This document shows, piece by piece, positions 42,665-52,637 of a stretch of DNA of 64,000 nucleotides. Made by a program: the position numbers and the translations under genes. Numbering within the stretch: the stretch's first letter is position 1; each line of letters begins with the position of its first letter. This DNA comes from Sulfurospirillum cavolei (GTDB lineage: Bacteria > Campylobacterota > Campylobacteria > Campylobacterales > Sulfurospirillaceae), in assembly GCF_000813325.1 (NCBI RefSeq), contig NZ_BBQE01000005.1. One strand, 5' to 3'. Under the pieces are notes generated by a model. The model saw only the letters and a program-made list of their open reading frames with translations, did not search any database and was not told where the DNA came from.

Positions 42665-44311
42665 ATGATGTCCAACCATGAGACGAAGTATATTTTTATT
42701 ACGGGGGGCGTTTTAAGCTCCTTAGGCAAGGGTATTGCGGCGGCGAGTATTTCTACACTCCTTAAAAACGTCGGTTTTAAAGTCAGCATTTTAAAAGCCG
42801 ATCCTTACATCAACGTCGATCCCGGTACGATGAGTCCGCTCGAGCACGGTGAAGTTTTTGTTACGGACGACGGGGCGGAGACGGATTTGGATTTGGGGCA
42901 TTACGAGCGTTTCTTGGACGAGAACCTCACGCAAGCCAACAATTTTACGACGGGTCGCGTTTATTCGGCGGTCATCGAAAAAGAGCGTAGAGGCGATTAT
43001 TTGGGAAAGACGATTCAGGTTATTCCCCATATCGTCGATGAAATCGCCAACCGTATCAAAGAGGCGGGCAAAGGCAAAGACATTCTCATCGTCGAGATCG
43101 GCGGTACGGTCGGCGACATCGAGGGTTTGCCGTTTTTAGAGGCGATTCGATCGTTACGAAGCGAGCTGGGACGCGGACGCGCGATGAACATTCATCTAAC
43201 GTTGGTTCCGTTCATTAAAGCCGCAGGCGAACTTAAAACCAAGCCGACGCAGCACTCCGTTCAAGAGCTTCGCCGTATCGGTATTACGCCTGACATGTTA
43301 ATCTGCCGCTCCGAATATCCGCTTCCCAAAGAGTTGAAAAACAAACTCGCTTTCTCGTGCGGCGTCGAGCGTAATTCGGTCATCGAATGTTTGGATGCGA
43401 CGACGATTTACCAAGTACCGCTCAATTTTTTAAAAGAAAACATCTTAACGCCGATTTCGGAAACTTTGGGGCTTGGCGAATTGACGCCGCATATGGACGA
43501 ATGGGACGTATTGGTCAAACGCGTCATTGCGCCTCGCGACGAGCTGATGATCGCTTTTGTCGGCAAATACCTTGATCTCAAAGAGTCTTACAAATCCTTA
43601 ACCGAATCGTTGATTCACGCCGGAGCGCATCTCAACGCGAAAGTCAAAATTCGTTGGGTCGATTCGGAAGTGATTGAAGAGAAAGGGTGCGATGATATTC
43701 TCTCCGACGTCGACGGCATCTTGGTCGCGGGCGGATTTGGAGAACGCGGCGTGGTCGGTAAAATGGCGGCGATTCGCTACGCAAGGGAACATCAAATCCC
43801 GTATCTTGGCATTTGTTTGGGAATGCAACTTGCGATGATCGAATTTGCGCGTAACGTGTTGCATCTCGAAGATGCCAATTCGGCGGAATTCAATCCTACA
43901 TGTCAAAATCCGATTATCTATTTGATCGACTCGTTTATCGATGCCAGCGGTCAAAAGCAGCTTCGCACCGTACAAAGTCCTTTGGGCGGTACGATGCGTT
44001 TGGGCGGATACGAATGCCAAACCAAAGAGGGCTCGCTCTTACGCAACGTGTACGAAGGCGCTTCCGTGATTCGCGAACGTCATCGTCATCGCTATGAAGC
44101 CAATCCGGTCTATCGCGAAGCGTTTGAAAAAGCGGGACTGCTTGTTAGCGGAGAAAGCGACGGCTTGATCGAAGCGGTTGAGCTCAAAGGGCATCCGTGG
44201 TTTTTAGGCGTGCAATTTCATCCGGAATTTACGTCGCGTTTAACCAACCCCAATAAAACCGTACGTGCGTTTGCAAAAGCCGCTTTGGCGCAACGCCAAA
44301 CGAATGGCTAG
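42665..44311 (+). CDS. pyrG: CTP synthase
   Basis: PyrG aminates UTP to CTP using glutamine. The synthetase domain begins with ITGGVLSSLGKGIAAAS and has VDPGTMSPLEHGEVFV. The class I glutamine amidotransferase domain has the nucleophile in GICLGMQLA and the His-Glu pair in VQFHPEF. 548 residues, standard. The start could be either of two adjacent ATG codons. The end overlaps recJ by 8 bases. Confidence 0.98.
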   Translation: MMSNHETKYIFITGGVLSSLGKGIAAASISTLLKNVGFKVSILKADPYINVDPGTMSPLEHGEVFVTDDGAETDLDLGHYERFLDENLTQANNFTTGRVYSAVIEKERRGDYLGKTIQVIPHIVDEIANRIKEAGKGKDILIVEIGGTVGDIEGLPFLEAIRSLRSELGRGRAMNIHLTLVPFIKAAGELKTKPTQHSVQELRRIGITPDMLICRSEYPLPKELKNKLAFSCGVERNSVIECLDATTIYQVPLNFLKENILTPISETLGLGELTPHMDEWDVLVKRVIAPRDELMIAFVGKYLDLKESYKSLTESLIHAGAHLNAKVKIRWVDSEVIEEKGCDDILSDVDGILVAGGFGERGVVGKMAAIRYAREHQIPYLGICLGMQLAMIEFARNVLHLEDANSAEFNPTCQNPIIYLIDSFIDASGQKQLRTVQSPLGGTMRLGGYECQTKEGSLLRNVYEGASVIRERHRHRYEANPVYREAFEKAGLLVSGESDGLIEAVELKGHPWFLGVQFHPEFTSRLTNPNKTVRAFAKAALAQRQTNG

Positions 44312-45887
44312 CCTGCTCACGAAAGAGGAGATTAGGAAGATTTTACAAAGCCGGTTTGAAAATGACGGGTGTACCCGTTTAGGAGAAATCCCTAAACCCT
44401 CCTCCTTAAAAGATATCGGGCGTGCTTCCAAGCGCATCGCGCAAGCGATACGCGATCAAGAGCGCATTGCGATTGTGGGCGATTACGACGTTGACGGGGT
44501 CATCTCTTCGGTGATTTTGAGTCAATTTTTGGACGATGTCGGCGTGGAGTATACGCTTGTGATCCCCAATCGTTTTACGGACGGATACGGGCTCAATCCC
44601 GATATCGTCTCAAAACTCGACGTTTCGGTGATTATTACGGTCGATAACGGCATTTCGGCGGTGGAAGCGGCGCAGATTTGCAAAGAACGCGGTATCGATT
44701 TGATTATTACCGACCACCACAGCGTTCCTTCGGTTTTACCCGACGCTTACGCGATCGTCAATCCCAAGCAAGCAGATTGCGATTTTCCGCATTGCGAAAT
44801 TTGCGGCGCACAGGTCGCATGGTATTTAGTCGCTTCTTTAAAAGAAGAGATGGGCATCGAGTACGATTTGTCGGGGTTTTTAGACCTTTTGTGTATCGCC
44901 ATTCTTGCCGACATGATGGAACTGGTCGGAATGAACCGCGTGATGGTCAAAAAAGGCATTGTCGAACTCAACCACTCTAAGCGTGCCGCATTTGAGGCGA
45001 TTAAACGTTATTTCGGCAAAGCGACCTTAGAAGCGGACGATATTTCGTTTCTCATCGCTCCGCTCATTAACAGCTCCGGACGTATGGAAGACGCAAAATT
45101 TTCCTATACGTTTTTAAAAACGCGCAATGTGGACGAAGCTTTACAAAAACTCGATTATATCGTCTCTTTAAACGAAGCGCGCAAAGAAGAAGAACGGCTT
45201 TTATTTGAGTCGACGCTTTTACATGTCAATGAAGAAGCGAATATTATCGTGGCGTGGGGCGAAGAGTGGCATGAGGGTATCGTGGGCATCGTTGCTTCAC
45301 GGCTTTCCAAACGGTTTAAAAAACCCGCTATCGTTTTTTCGATCAAAGACGACAAAGCCAAAGGAAGTGCGAGAGGTGTCGGAGACGTCGATATTTTAGA
45401 GTTGATTCGCTCGCAAGAGTCGATGTTGCTCGGTTACGGCGGACATAAGGGTGCGGCGGGCGTGTCGATCGAAATTGGGAATTTGGAACGGTTTAAATAC
45501 AATTTAGAGCAAGCATGCGCGCATTTTACCCAAGAGATGTTAGAATCCGATAGCGATCTTTTAGGTGAAATCAGTGCCGATCAGATCGATTTCGAGTTAT
45601 TGGAAATTTTGGAGAATCAAGAGCCTTTCGGGCAAAAAAACCCGAAACCGAGCTTTTTATTGCGTAATATCTCGGTGAAGGTCGATCGTTTGATCGGACG
45701 AGATTCGCAACATTTAAAGCTGATTTTGCAAGAGGGAAGCAATGCCTTGGAGGCGATCTTTTTCAACTACGATCTACGCGTCAAACAAGGCGATCGCGTG
45801 GATATCTTATTTACGGTTTCGCGCAACGACTACCGCGGGCTCGTAACGCCGCAATTGTTGATCAAACAGATCGTACGAAAATATTAA
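44304..45887 (+). CDS. recJ: Single-strand-specific exonuclease RecJ
   Basis: RecJ degrades single-stranded DNA 5'-to-3' in recombination and mismatch repair. DHH-family motifs are clear: VGDYDVDGVISS (motif I), TVDNGISA and ITDHHSVP (motif III), with the DHHA1 region as GYGGHKGAAGVSI. 527 residues from the ATG at 44304, which overlaps the end of pyrG. It converges with pcm, overlapping it by 4 bases. Confidence 0.95.
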   Translation: MASLLTKEEIRKILQSRFENDGCTRLGEIPKPSSLKDIGRASKRIAQAIRDQERIAIVGDYDVDGVISSVILSQFLDDVGVEYTLVIPNRFTDGYGLNPDIVSKLDVSVIITVDNGISAVEAAQICKERGIDLIITDHHSVPSVLPDAYAIVNPKQADCDFPHCEICGAQVAWYLVASLKEEMGIEYDLSGFLDLLCIAILADMMELVGMNRVMVKKGIVELNHSKRAAFEAIKRYFGKATLEADDISFLIAPLINSSGRMEDAKFSYTFLKTRNVDEALQKLDYIVSLNEARKEEERLLFESTLLHVNEEANIIVAWGEEWHEGIVGIVASRLSKRFKKPAIVFSIKDDKAKGSARGVGDVDILELIRSQESMLLGYGGHKGAAGVSIEIGNLERFKYNLEQACAHFTQEMLESDSDLLGEISADQIDFELLEILENQEPFGQKNPKPSFLLRNISVKVDRLIGRDSQHLKLILQEGSNALEAIFFNYDLRVKQGDRVDILFTVSRNDYRGLVTPQLLIKQIVRKY

Positions 45888-46549
45888 AACTCTCGACCGT
45901 CTTTGACGGGAACAAAGAGGCACTCTTCAAGCGTCTCTTTGTTCAAGCCGTTGGGTGTTTTGGTGTAACGCATGATGACTTGTCGGTCGCCTTTTTCGAT
46001 AGGCGCGACCAAAATACCGCCGATTTTGAGCTGGTCGAAAATTTTTTGAGGCACTTGAGCGATTGAGGCCGAAAACAAAATACGATCAAACGGAGCAAAC
46101 TCTCTCCAACCGTTTTGTCCGTCGTCAAAGCGCGTGTGAATCGACGAGATACCCAAAAGTTTAAAACGCTCTCTGGCTTCTTTCAAAAGTCGTTCGATGC
46201 GTTCTATCGTAAAGACGCGGCGAATGACTTTACTCAGAATCAATGCTTGGTATCCGCTGCCGCAACCGATTTCTAAAACGCTATCGGCTCCTTGACATGT
46301 GAGTGCCTCGGTCATTTTGGCGACCGTGAGGGGCGAGCTGATCCATTGATTGGATGCTAAAGGAAGCGCATCGAGTCGGTAAGCGTGTAACGCCATGCCT
46401 TGGGGCACGAACAGTTCGCGTTCGCTTTGGCAAAATGCCTCGTAAACGCAAGGGCTTAAGGGAAAAATTTTAGCGATTTCGTCCGCCATTTTTTTGTTTT
46501 TTTGAAAGCGAATTTTGTCTTTAAAATGAGCCGTTTGAGACATACTCAC
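45884..46549 (-). CDS. pcm: Protein-L-isoaspartate O-methyltransferase
   Basis: Pcm repairs isoaspartyl residues in damaged proteins with SAM. Motif I is VLEIGCGSGYQAL, preceded by the typical QWISSPLTVAKMTEAL, and followed by the FDDGQNGW and GGILVAPIE sequences. The 221-residue length fits. Its ATG overlaps the stop codon of the nitrilase-family gene (ATGA), so it is coupled to that gene and to nrdB. Confidence 0.94.
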   Translation of the reverse strand: MSMSQTAHFKDKIRFQKNKKMADEIAKIFPLSPCVYEAFCQSERELFVPQGMALHAYRLDALPLASNQWISSPLTVAKMTEALTCQGADSVLEIGCGSGYQALILSKVIRRVFTIERIERLLKEARERFKLLGISSIHTRFDDGQNGWREFAPFDRILFSASIAQVPQKIFDQLKIGGILVAPIEKGDRQVIMRYTKTPNGLNKETLEECLFVPVKDGREF

Positions 46550-47277
46550 GCCAATCCTATATTAAGATATCGTCGCATTGTTTGAATTTCGTGTCGATCA
46601 AAAGCGTGCGTAATAACGCTTTTTCGATCATCGCGGTACGCTTCACCAAAAGGTGTAATAATCCCGCTAGAAGCCGCCATCGAATCGTCCGAACTATTAG
46701 CGCACACGACGTAAGACTGGTCGGCGATCGCTAATGCCGAGCTGAGCGTTTCGAAATGGTCTTTGCGTTGTTTGCCCCAATACGCGGGAACTAAAATCAC
46801 GTCCGCTCCCTTGATACGTTCCCACAAAGCGGGGAATCGTAATTCAAAGCAAATCAGTACAGCAATTTTTATTCCTTCGATTTGGACGATGCGAATATCT
46901 TCGGGACTGCCCGCGTGAAAATAGCGCATTTCGTCGCCCAATGCGAAGAGTTTGGCTTTTGCTTGCGTGTAGACGAGGTGTCCGTCGCAAAAGAGATGAA
47001 AGGTATTGAAAAAACAGCTCTCTTTTCTTTCGATGAGCGTGAGACCTAAGGTTTTCGAATGCGAAAGCTTGGCAAGCTTGGGAAGCATGTTACGGCTAAA
47101 TGCCGCCGCTTCGTTCATACGATCGTAACTGTAGCCGCTTAAACAGAGTTCCGGTGCTAAAACGATACCGCGATCGGGCGTTTGCGATACCAGTGATGAG
47201 AGGGTTGCAAAATTTTCTTCAAAAGAGTGCCCTTCGTATGCAAACTGAAGGGCGCAAAGCGTGGGATTAGAAATCAT
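46546..47277 (-). CDS. Carbon-nitrogen hydrolase (nitrilase superfamily)
   Basis: A 243-residue amidase-like enzyme. The catalytic triad is visible: Glu in LAPELCLSGYS, Lys in YTQAKAKLFALGDE, and Cys in VLICFELRFPALWE. Nitrilase-superfamily members of this size include amidases and the deaminated-glutathione repair enzyme; the substrate is not clear. The ATG at 47277 lies inside the end of nrdB (11-base overlap). Coupling to pcm suggests a metabolite- or protein-repair role, which is inference. Confidence 0.85.
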   Translation of the reverse strand: MISNPTLCALQFAYEGHSFEENFATLSSLVSQTPDRGIVLAPELCLSGYSYDRMNEAAAFSRNMLPKLAKLSHSKTLGLTLIERKESCFFNTFHLFCDGHLVYTQAKAKLFALGDEMRYFHAGSPEDIRIVQIEGIKIAVLICFELRFPALWERIKGADVILVPAYWGKQRKDHFETLSSALAIADQSYVVCANSSDDSMAASSGIITPFGEAYRDDRKSVITHAFDRHEIQTMRRYLNIGLA

Positions 47278-48289
47278 CGAAAGAGAGGCTTCCTTTACTG
47301 TAGTTGGAGACGTTACCTTCAAAGAAGTTGGTCTTTTGGTCGTTGAATTTTGAGAAGTCGTCGACCCATTTGATCGGATGCTTGACGTTGTAGCGTTTCT
47401 CAAATCCGACGGCACTTAAGCGATCGTCGATCAGGTAGTGAATATAGGTTTCGATAATGTCGTCGGTAAAGCCCATAATTTGGTTTCGCGTGATGTATTT
47501 ACCCCATTCGATTTCCAGCTCTCCGGCTTTTTCGAACATCTCGTAAACTTTGGCTTTAAGTGCGTCCGTAAAGAGATCGGGACGCTCTTTTCGGACGGCA
47601 TTAATCATGTTTTGGAATAACAAAAGATGCGTAATTTCGTCGCGTTGAATAAAGCGAATCATCTGAGCACTTCCGAGCATTCTTCCCGCACGCGCCAAAG
47701 CATAAATCGCCGTAAATCCGGAGTAAAAATAGAGCCCTTCCAAGATTTGATTGGCAAACATCGCTAAGACCAGCTTTTCTTCGGTCACGTCGCCTGCTAG
47801 CTCCTCGTAAACGCTGGAGATATAGTCGTTTTTACGGCGCAGTACGTCGTCGTGTTTTTCCATTTCGTAGATCAGGTCGGTATTGTCGCAAATCGCTTCG
47901 ACCATAACGGCATACGACTTGGAATGGTTCGCCTCTTCGTAGGCTTGTCGTGCCAAGCATGCGTTAATTTCGGGCGCACTGATGTAGGGATTGATATTGT
48001 CGGCAAGATTGTTGGTTTGGAAGCTGTCCATACTGATAAGTTGCGACCATACCAAATCGTACATGCGCTTTTCCGCGTCGGTCAAATTACGACTGTAGTC
48101 GATGACGTCTTTCGTGGTATCGACTTCGCGCGGAAACCACGTGTTGGCTTCCATCATATCCCAAAGTTTGAGAGCCCACGTGTATTTGGCTTTGGTAAAG
48201 TTTAAAATACCGTGCGGATTACCGCCGAAAATTTTGCGATCTTGTAAACTTTCATCCGAGTTTGGGTTATAAATTTTTTTGCGCTCCAT
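47267..48289 (-). CDS. nrdB: Class Ia ribonucleotide reductase small subunit
   Basis: NrdB holds the di-iron site and tyrosyl radical for making deoxyribonucleotides. Iron ligands are seen in DMMEANTWFPREVD, YEEANHSKSYAVM and TVxxDEITHLLLF-type helices (RDEITHLLLFQNM). The C-terminal tail SKGSLSFDDF is the NrdA-docking peptide. 340 residues. nrdA is not in the window. The upstream region carries a TATATTAT-type -10 near 48,383 on the minus strand. Confidence 0.96.
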   Translation of the reverse strand: MERKKIYNPNSDESLQDRKIFGGNPHGILNFTKAKYTWALKLWDMMEANTWFPREVDTTKDVIDYSRNLTDAEKRMYDLVWSQLISMDSFQTNNLADNINPYISAPEINACLARQAYEEANHSKSYAVMVEAICDNTDLIYEMEKHDDVLRRKNDYISSVYEELAGDVTEEKLVLAMFANQILEGLYFYSGFTAIYALARAGRMLGSAQMIRFIQRDEITHLLLFQNMINAVRKERPDLFTDALKAKVYEMFEKAGELEIEWGKYITRNQIMGFTDDIIETYIHYLIDDRLSAVGFEKRYNVKHPIKWVDDFSKFNDQKTNFFEGNVSNYSKGSLSFDDF

Positions 48290-48582
48290 CGGCTTTTTCC
48301 TTGTAGTTGTGTTTTGACGTTAACGCGATAAAAACCGATACGCTCGGTTCGTGTCGCGATCGTAGCTTTGCACGGTCTACGATAATATAGGGTGTTTAAA
48401 TAAGAGCTTATTTTATCGAAAAATTCTTAATTCTATAGACTCGCGATGCGTTAAGAGATGAAAAGAAGATCAATAGTTTGCGTGTTTTGAGACTTACATG
48501 TCAGCGTAACGCTCACGTTCTCCCGAACTTTTTCTGCCTTAAGTGTCTTAAGTTTTAGCCCTCTCATGGTAAAATTCACGTC
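48290..48582. other. Divergent nrdB / BioC-like promoter region
   Basis: 293 bases with no gene. It holds the nrdB promoter candidate (TATATTAT on the minus strand near 48,383) and, toward the right, the leader of the BioC-like gene. One TTACATGTCA site is at about 48,493, beside the palindrome AGCGTAACGCT. No convincing terminator or RNA was seen. Confidence 0.5.
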
Positions 48583-49281
48583 ATGATAGCCAAGCATGTA
48601 CACGAATTTTCCAAAAATGCGTACCGTTACGATGCGCATAATGCCCTTCAACAATCTATTGCCGATTATTTGGTCGCCGGAATTACCGCTCGAGCCGCTC
48701 GCGTAGTCGATTTAGGATGCGGTAGCGGTGCGGTGTGCAAACGTCTGACGTGGAACTACGAGCGTTTCGTCGGCATCGACAGTGCACCCGCCATGTGCGC
48801 GTTGCATCCCCAAAGCGATACGATCGAAGTCGTATGCGACGATTTTGAATCGCAAGAAGTATTACAGGCGTTTCTGCCTTGCGATCTTTTGATCTCGTCG
48901 TCCGCATTGCAATGGGCGAATGACCTCGAAGCCCTTTTGTCGTACGTTGCAACGCGGACGCACGAAATCGCTTTTGCCGTTTTTACCGATCGAACGTTTC
49001 AAACGCTTTACGATCTTAGCGGTTTGCCTTCGTTTCTTCCCAATGCAAAAGAGCTTAGGAAAATGATCGAGCAACGTTTTACATGTCGATTTGAAATCAA
49101 AACCTTTGAGCTCTTCTTTGAAGACTCACTCTCTTTATTTCGCTACATTAAAAAAAGCGGCGTTAGCGGCGGTCAAAAACGCCTTAGCGTCGCACAGACC
49201 AAACAGCTCATTCAAAATTATCCGCAACGCCATTTGGAGTTTGAGGTACTTTTTGTGTGGGGCACTCCTTCCAAATCTTAA
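48583..49281 (+). CDS. bioC: BioC-like SAM-dependent methyltransferase
   Basis: A 232-residue methyltransferase whose layout matches malonyl-ACP O-methyltransferase BioC, the first step of biotin's pimeloyl branch. It opens with VHEFSKNAYRYDAHN, has motif I VVDLGCGSGAVC, SSSALQWANDL after strand 4, and the YIKKSGVSGG loop comparable with BioC's LKxxGxN. No other biotin gene is near. The symbol is therefore tentative; a generic methyltransferase is the alternative. Confidence 0.72.
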   Translation: MIAKHVHEFSKNAYRYDAHNALQQSIADYLVAGITARAARVVDLGCGSGAVCKRLTWNYERFVGIDSAPAMCALHPQSDTIEVVCDDFESQEVLQAFLPCDLLISSSALQWANDLEALLSYVATRTHEIAFAVFTDRTFQTLYDLSGLPSFLPNAKELRKMIEQRFTCRFEIKTFELFFEDSLSLFRYIKKSGVSGGQKRLSVAQTKQLIQNYPQRHLEFEVLFVWGTPSKS

Positions 49282-49722
49282 TTATTACAATTAATTAATA
49301 TAATTATAATAGTTAAAAATTATTAACTTTTTTATTCAATAGTTTTTATATCAATTTATTTATAATTAACATAAGTAAAATTTAGAAAAATCCCCATAAC
49401 TAGGGCTTATTATTAAAAAAGCTTAAACAAATTATTTTGATTTATTACGTCATTTTTGGTAAAAATTAAAATATTTTTCTCCAAAAAGTTTATAAAAATT
49501 TACTTTTTTGAGCAAAAAAAGCGAAAAACGTAAAATTTTTTTTGTATTTCCAATCTCGATAAATAGGGCATTCCGCTCTAAACTCCTATTTTAGGGCTTT
49601 TAATCTCTCGAAATTGTAAGTTTCTTCTAAGATTTAACCTTTACAATGGAGGGACAAAGAGGTACTTTTCGGGGGAGCGGTTTTGCTCTAACCTTAAAGT
49701 CCAAAGACAACAAGGAGAAGCG
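49282..49722. other. A/T-rich regulatory region before the first Psr module
   Basis: 441 bases with no open frame of interest. The first 250 bases are almost only A and T. Near the gene lie a TACAAT -10 candidate (49642-49647), a G-rich GGGGGAGCGG stretch and an AAGGAG ribosome site. The second module has TACAAT at a similar distance (57345-57350) and shares short words such as TTCTTCT and AGGGC, which suggests common regulation. No LysR operator can be assigned with confidence. Confidence 0.45.
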
Positions 49723-52062
49723 ATGAAAGTAGAGATCTCACGAAGGAGATTTCTTCAAGGGAGCGTAGCAATGTCGGTCGTAGGAGGAGTCAGCTTAAGC
49801 ACTTCTTCGATGATTGCAAGTGCTAGTGCCCCTGCTAAGAAAATCGGCAATGACACTAAAAAGGTAGCGACGCTCTGTGAAATGTGCGTCAATAAATGCG
49901 CGGCAATTGCACATGTAAGAAACGGCGTCGTCGAAAAACTCGATCCGAACCCGTTATTTCCGAAATCCAGAAATATGCTTTGCGCCCGCGGTAATTCGGG
50001 TATTCAATCCCTCTACGATCCCGATCGTTTAAAGTATCCTCTGATTCGCGACGGCGAAAAAGGTAGCGGTAAGTTCAAACGCGTTACGTGGGACGAAGCG
50101 TATGCCTACATTAACGAAAAACTCACGAAGATTTTGGACGAAGAAAAAGACAACCGTTCGACCGTCGCGTTTTGTGCGGGCGAGGGTATGGCGGAACATA
50201 CGTTTAAAACGTTTTTCACGCTTTTCGGCTCTTCCCACTTTTTAAATCACGCCAGTTTATGTTTGGCAACGACGGTTTCGGGATATTCGCTTACGATCGG
50301 CGGTTACGGTCAAGCGGATTTGGATAACGCCAAATACGTTATTATGGCAGGCGCCAACCGTGCCGAAGCGATCGTAACGCCCGATACGATGGACTTTTTC
50401 AAACGTACGAACGGCCGCGGCGCGAAACTGGTATGCGTCGATCCTCGCTTTACGAATACGGCGGCGAAAAGCGATAAATGGTTAGCGATCAACGTCGGAA
50501 CCGATTTGGCGTTTGTTTTGGCATTGACGTACGTTGCGATTAAAGAAGAGCGTTACAATAAAGCCTTTGTCGAGAATTACTTCAACGGATTCGAAACGTA
50601 CAAAGAGCATATTTTAAGTAACAATTATACGCCGGAATGGGCAGAAAAAATTACGGGTATCAAAGCCAAAGACATTTACGAAGTCGCACGCGAGTTCATG
50701 GCGGCGGCTCCGCAAGCGGTTTATTATCAAGGCAGACGTACGACGTGGTCGAAAAACGACTTTCAACTTCGACGTGCCATGGCACTTTTCTCCGCGCTCG
50801 GCGGCGGCGTAGACGTCAAAGGCGGTATTTGCTTCGGTAAAAGCTTACCGCTTGTCGAACATGACGTACCCGCACCGATGTATGCGCAAGCCAAACCGCG
50901 TATCGAGTCTAAAGAAGCGGCGGTTGTGGGCGGTTCCGGTTCGTGGGTCGCTTTTAGAAATATGGTGTTAGAGGGTCGAAATCCTTATCCGATTCGAGCA
51001 CTCTTTAACTACAAGCACAACCCGATGCACAACATGCCTAACGCGAAAAAAACCGAAGAGTTTTTGAAAAAACTAGACCTTGTGGTTACGATCGATACGA
51101 TGCCGAGCGATACGGTCATGCTAAGCGACGTCGTTTTACCGGAATGTAATTACTTGGAACGTACCGATCCGGTCGTCTCTTACGGCGGCATAGAACCTTC
51201 CATCGCTCAACGCAACAAAGTCGTCGAACCGATGTTTGAGAGCAAACCCGTGATGGAAATCATGCGAGGGTTGAGCGCAAAAATCTCAAAACCGCTTTTT
51301 GAAATTACGAAAAAATACGACGAAGACGTTCAAAGCGCCATTGAGGACGATGACGAAGAGACGGTATATGCGGAATTCGACCTCACGAAAGCGTTTGCCC
51401 ATGATCAAGAAGAGCTCAACGTACATGCCGTCGAAAAATACGAAGGTGCGGCGGAAATCCTCAAAGAAAAAGGTGTTTTCTATCCGAATATGAATGAATA
51501 CTTCAAAAAAACGGGCGTCAACGATTACGAGTACTATCCGGAACATAAGCGCGCGTATTCGGTTCGTAATTTGAAGTTCAATACGCCATCCGGTAAAATC
51601 GAATGCGTGCTCGATTCGCTTACGAAAAAAGGTATCGACGCGATGCCCGCGTGGAAAAAAGAGTACGAGATGGCGATTCCGGAAGGAAAATTCCGGTTTA
51701 TTACCGGACGTCACGCGCAATTTACGCAATCGGGTACGGCCAATAATCGTTTACTGCTCAATTTAGTTCCCGAAAATTACGCATGGATCAATAAAAGGGT
51801 CGCATCGAAAATGGGCATCAAGTTCGGCGATAAGCTCGAAGTATCGAGTTCGGTAGGGAAAACGACGATTAAAGCGTATCCGACCGAAAAAATCGGACCC
51901 GATACGCTCTTTTTCGTTCACGGATTCGGCGTCAGCTCCAGCGCGCTTCATCTCGCGCACAATAACGGCGGTAACGACGCAAAAATACTCGAAGACGGAA
52001 TTGAGCCGATGCACGGATCATCCTGTCTTCACGACACCATCGTAGCAATTAGAAAGGTTTAA
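49723..52062 (+). CDS. Psr/Phs-type molybdopterin catalytic subunit, module 1
   Basis: A periplasmic molybdopterin oxidoreductase of the polysulfide/thiosulfate reductase branch of the DMSO reductase family. A Tat signal (SRRRFLQG, residues 6-13) leads it. A [4Fe-4S] cluster binds at Cys52, Cys55, Cys59 and Cys87. The likely Mo ligand is Cys180 in NHASLCLAT. The C-terminal dinucleotide-binding domain begins near FRFITGRHAQFTQ. 779 residues. It forms an operon with the ferredoxin, NrfD and rhodanese genes. Polysulfide, thiosulfate, sulfur or selenite-type oxyanions are all possible substrates, since this branch includes respiratory selenite reductase, whose operon also has rhodanese genes. Confidence 0.88.
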   Translation: MKVEISRRRFLQGSVAMSVVGGVSLSTSSMIASASAPAKKIGNDTKKVATLCEMCVNKCAAIAHVRNGVVEKLDPNPLFPKSRNMLCARGNSGIQSLYDPDRLKYPLIRDGEKGSGKFKRVTWDEAYAYINEKLTKILDEEKDNRSTVAFCAGEGMAEHTFKTFFTLFGSSHFLNHASLCLATTVSGYSLTIGGYGQADLDNAKYVIMAGANRAEAIVTPDTMDFFKRTNGRGAKLVCVDPRFTNTAAKSDKWLAINVGTDLAFVLALTYVAIKEERYNKAFVENYFNGFETYKEHILSNNYTPEWAEKITGIKAKDIYEVAREFMAAAPQAVYYQGRRTTWSKNDFQLRRAMALFSALGGGVDVKGGICFGKSLPLVEHDVPAPMYAQAKPRIESKEAAVVGGSGSWVAFRNMVLEGRNPYPIRALFNYKHNPMHNMPNAKKTEEFLKKLDLVVTIDTMPSDTVMLSDVVLPECNYLERTDPVVSYGGIEPSIAQRNKVVEPMFESKPVMEIMRGLSAKISKPLFEITKKYDEDVQSAIEDDDEETVYAEFDLTKAFAHDQEELNVHAVEKYEGAAEILKEKGVFYPNMNEYFKKTGVNDYEYYPEHKRAYSVRNLKFNTPSGKIECVLDSLTKKGIDAMPAWKKEYEMAIPEGKFRFITGRHAQFTQSGTANNRLLLNLVPENYAWINKRVASKMGIKFGDKLEVSSSVGKTTIKAYPTEKIGPDTLFFVHGFGVSSSALHLAHNNGGNDAKILEDGIEPMHGSSCLHDTIVAIRKV

Positions 52063-52064
52063 TT

Positions 52065-52628
52065 ATGGCACGTTACGGAATGGCACTTAATTACAAAAAT
52101 TGTATTAACTGTAGAGCATGCGAAAGCGCATGTAAAGAAGAAAACGGCGTATTGTTGTTGCCCGATCACTATCGAATTTGGGTCGGCGTCAAAGAGGCGG
52201 AGGGCGAATATCCGAATATTTCGATTGCTTCGCAAACGTACCATCCAAGCCAATGCCAGCATTGCGAAAACGCACCGTGCCAACTGGTATGTCCGACCAA
52301 TGCGACGCATTACAGTCCTGACGGAATGGTAATGGTCGATCCGACGCGATGTATTTTGTGTACGTATTGTATCAATGCATGCCCGTACGATGCGCGCTAT
52401 GTCGATCAACGAACGATGACCGTCGATAAATGTACGTTTTGTTCCGATACCAGACTCGCCAACGGTGAAACGACGACGGCATGTCAAGCGACCTGCCCGA
52501 CGAAAGTTCGCGTATTCGGCGATTTGGACGACCCCAATAGCGAAATTTCACAACTATTGGCCAAACACGAGTACCGCCAAGTCAAAGAGCACTTGGGTAC
52601 GAAACCAAAACTATTTTATATTTTGTAG
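52065..52628 (+). CDS. Four-cluster ferredoxin subunit PsrB-like, module 1
   Basis: The electron-transfer subunit between the NrfD anchor and the Mo subunit. Four cysteine groups for [4Fe-4S] clusters are present: CINCRACESAC, CQHCENAPCQLVC, CILCTYCINAC and CTFC with the later CQATC. 187 residues without a signal peptide, so it is carried across the membrane with its Tat-bearing partner. It starts 2 bases after the catalytic gene. Confidence 0.93.
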   Translation: MARYGMALNYKNCINCRACESACKEENGVLLLPDHYRIWVGVKEAEGEYPNISIASQTYHPSQCQHCENAPCQLVCPTNATHYSPDGMVMVDPTRCILCTYCINACPYDARYVDQRTMTVDKCTFCSDTRLANGETTTACQATCPTKVRVFGDLDDPNSEISQLLAKHEYRQVKEHLGTKPKLFYIL

Positions 52629-52637
52629 GAGCGCGCC

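Noticed and set aside
49282..49722. A hidden gene in the 441-base gap
   Set aside because: Frames are short, A/T-biased and without ribosome sites.
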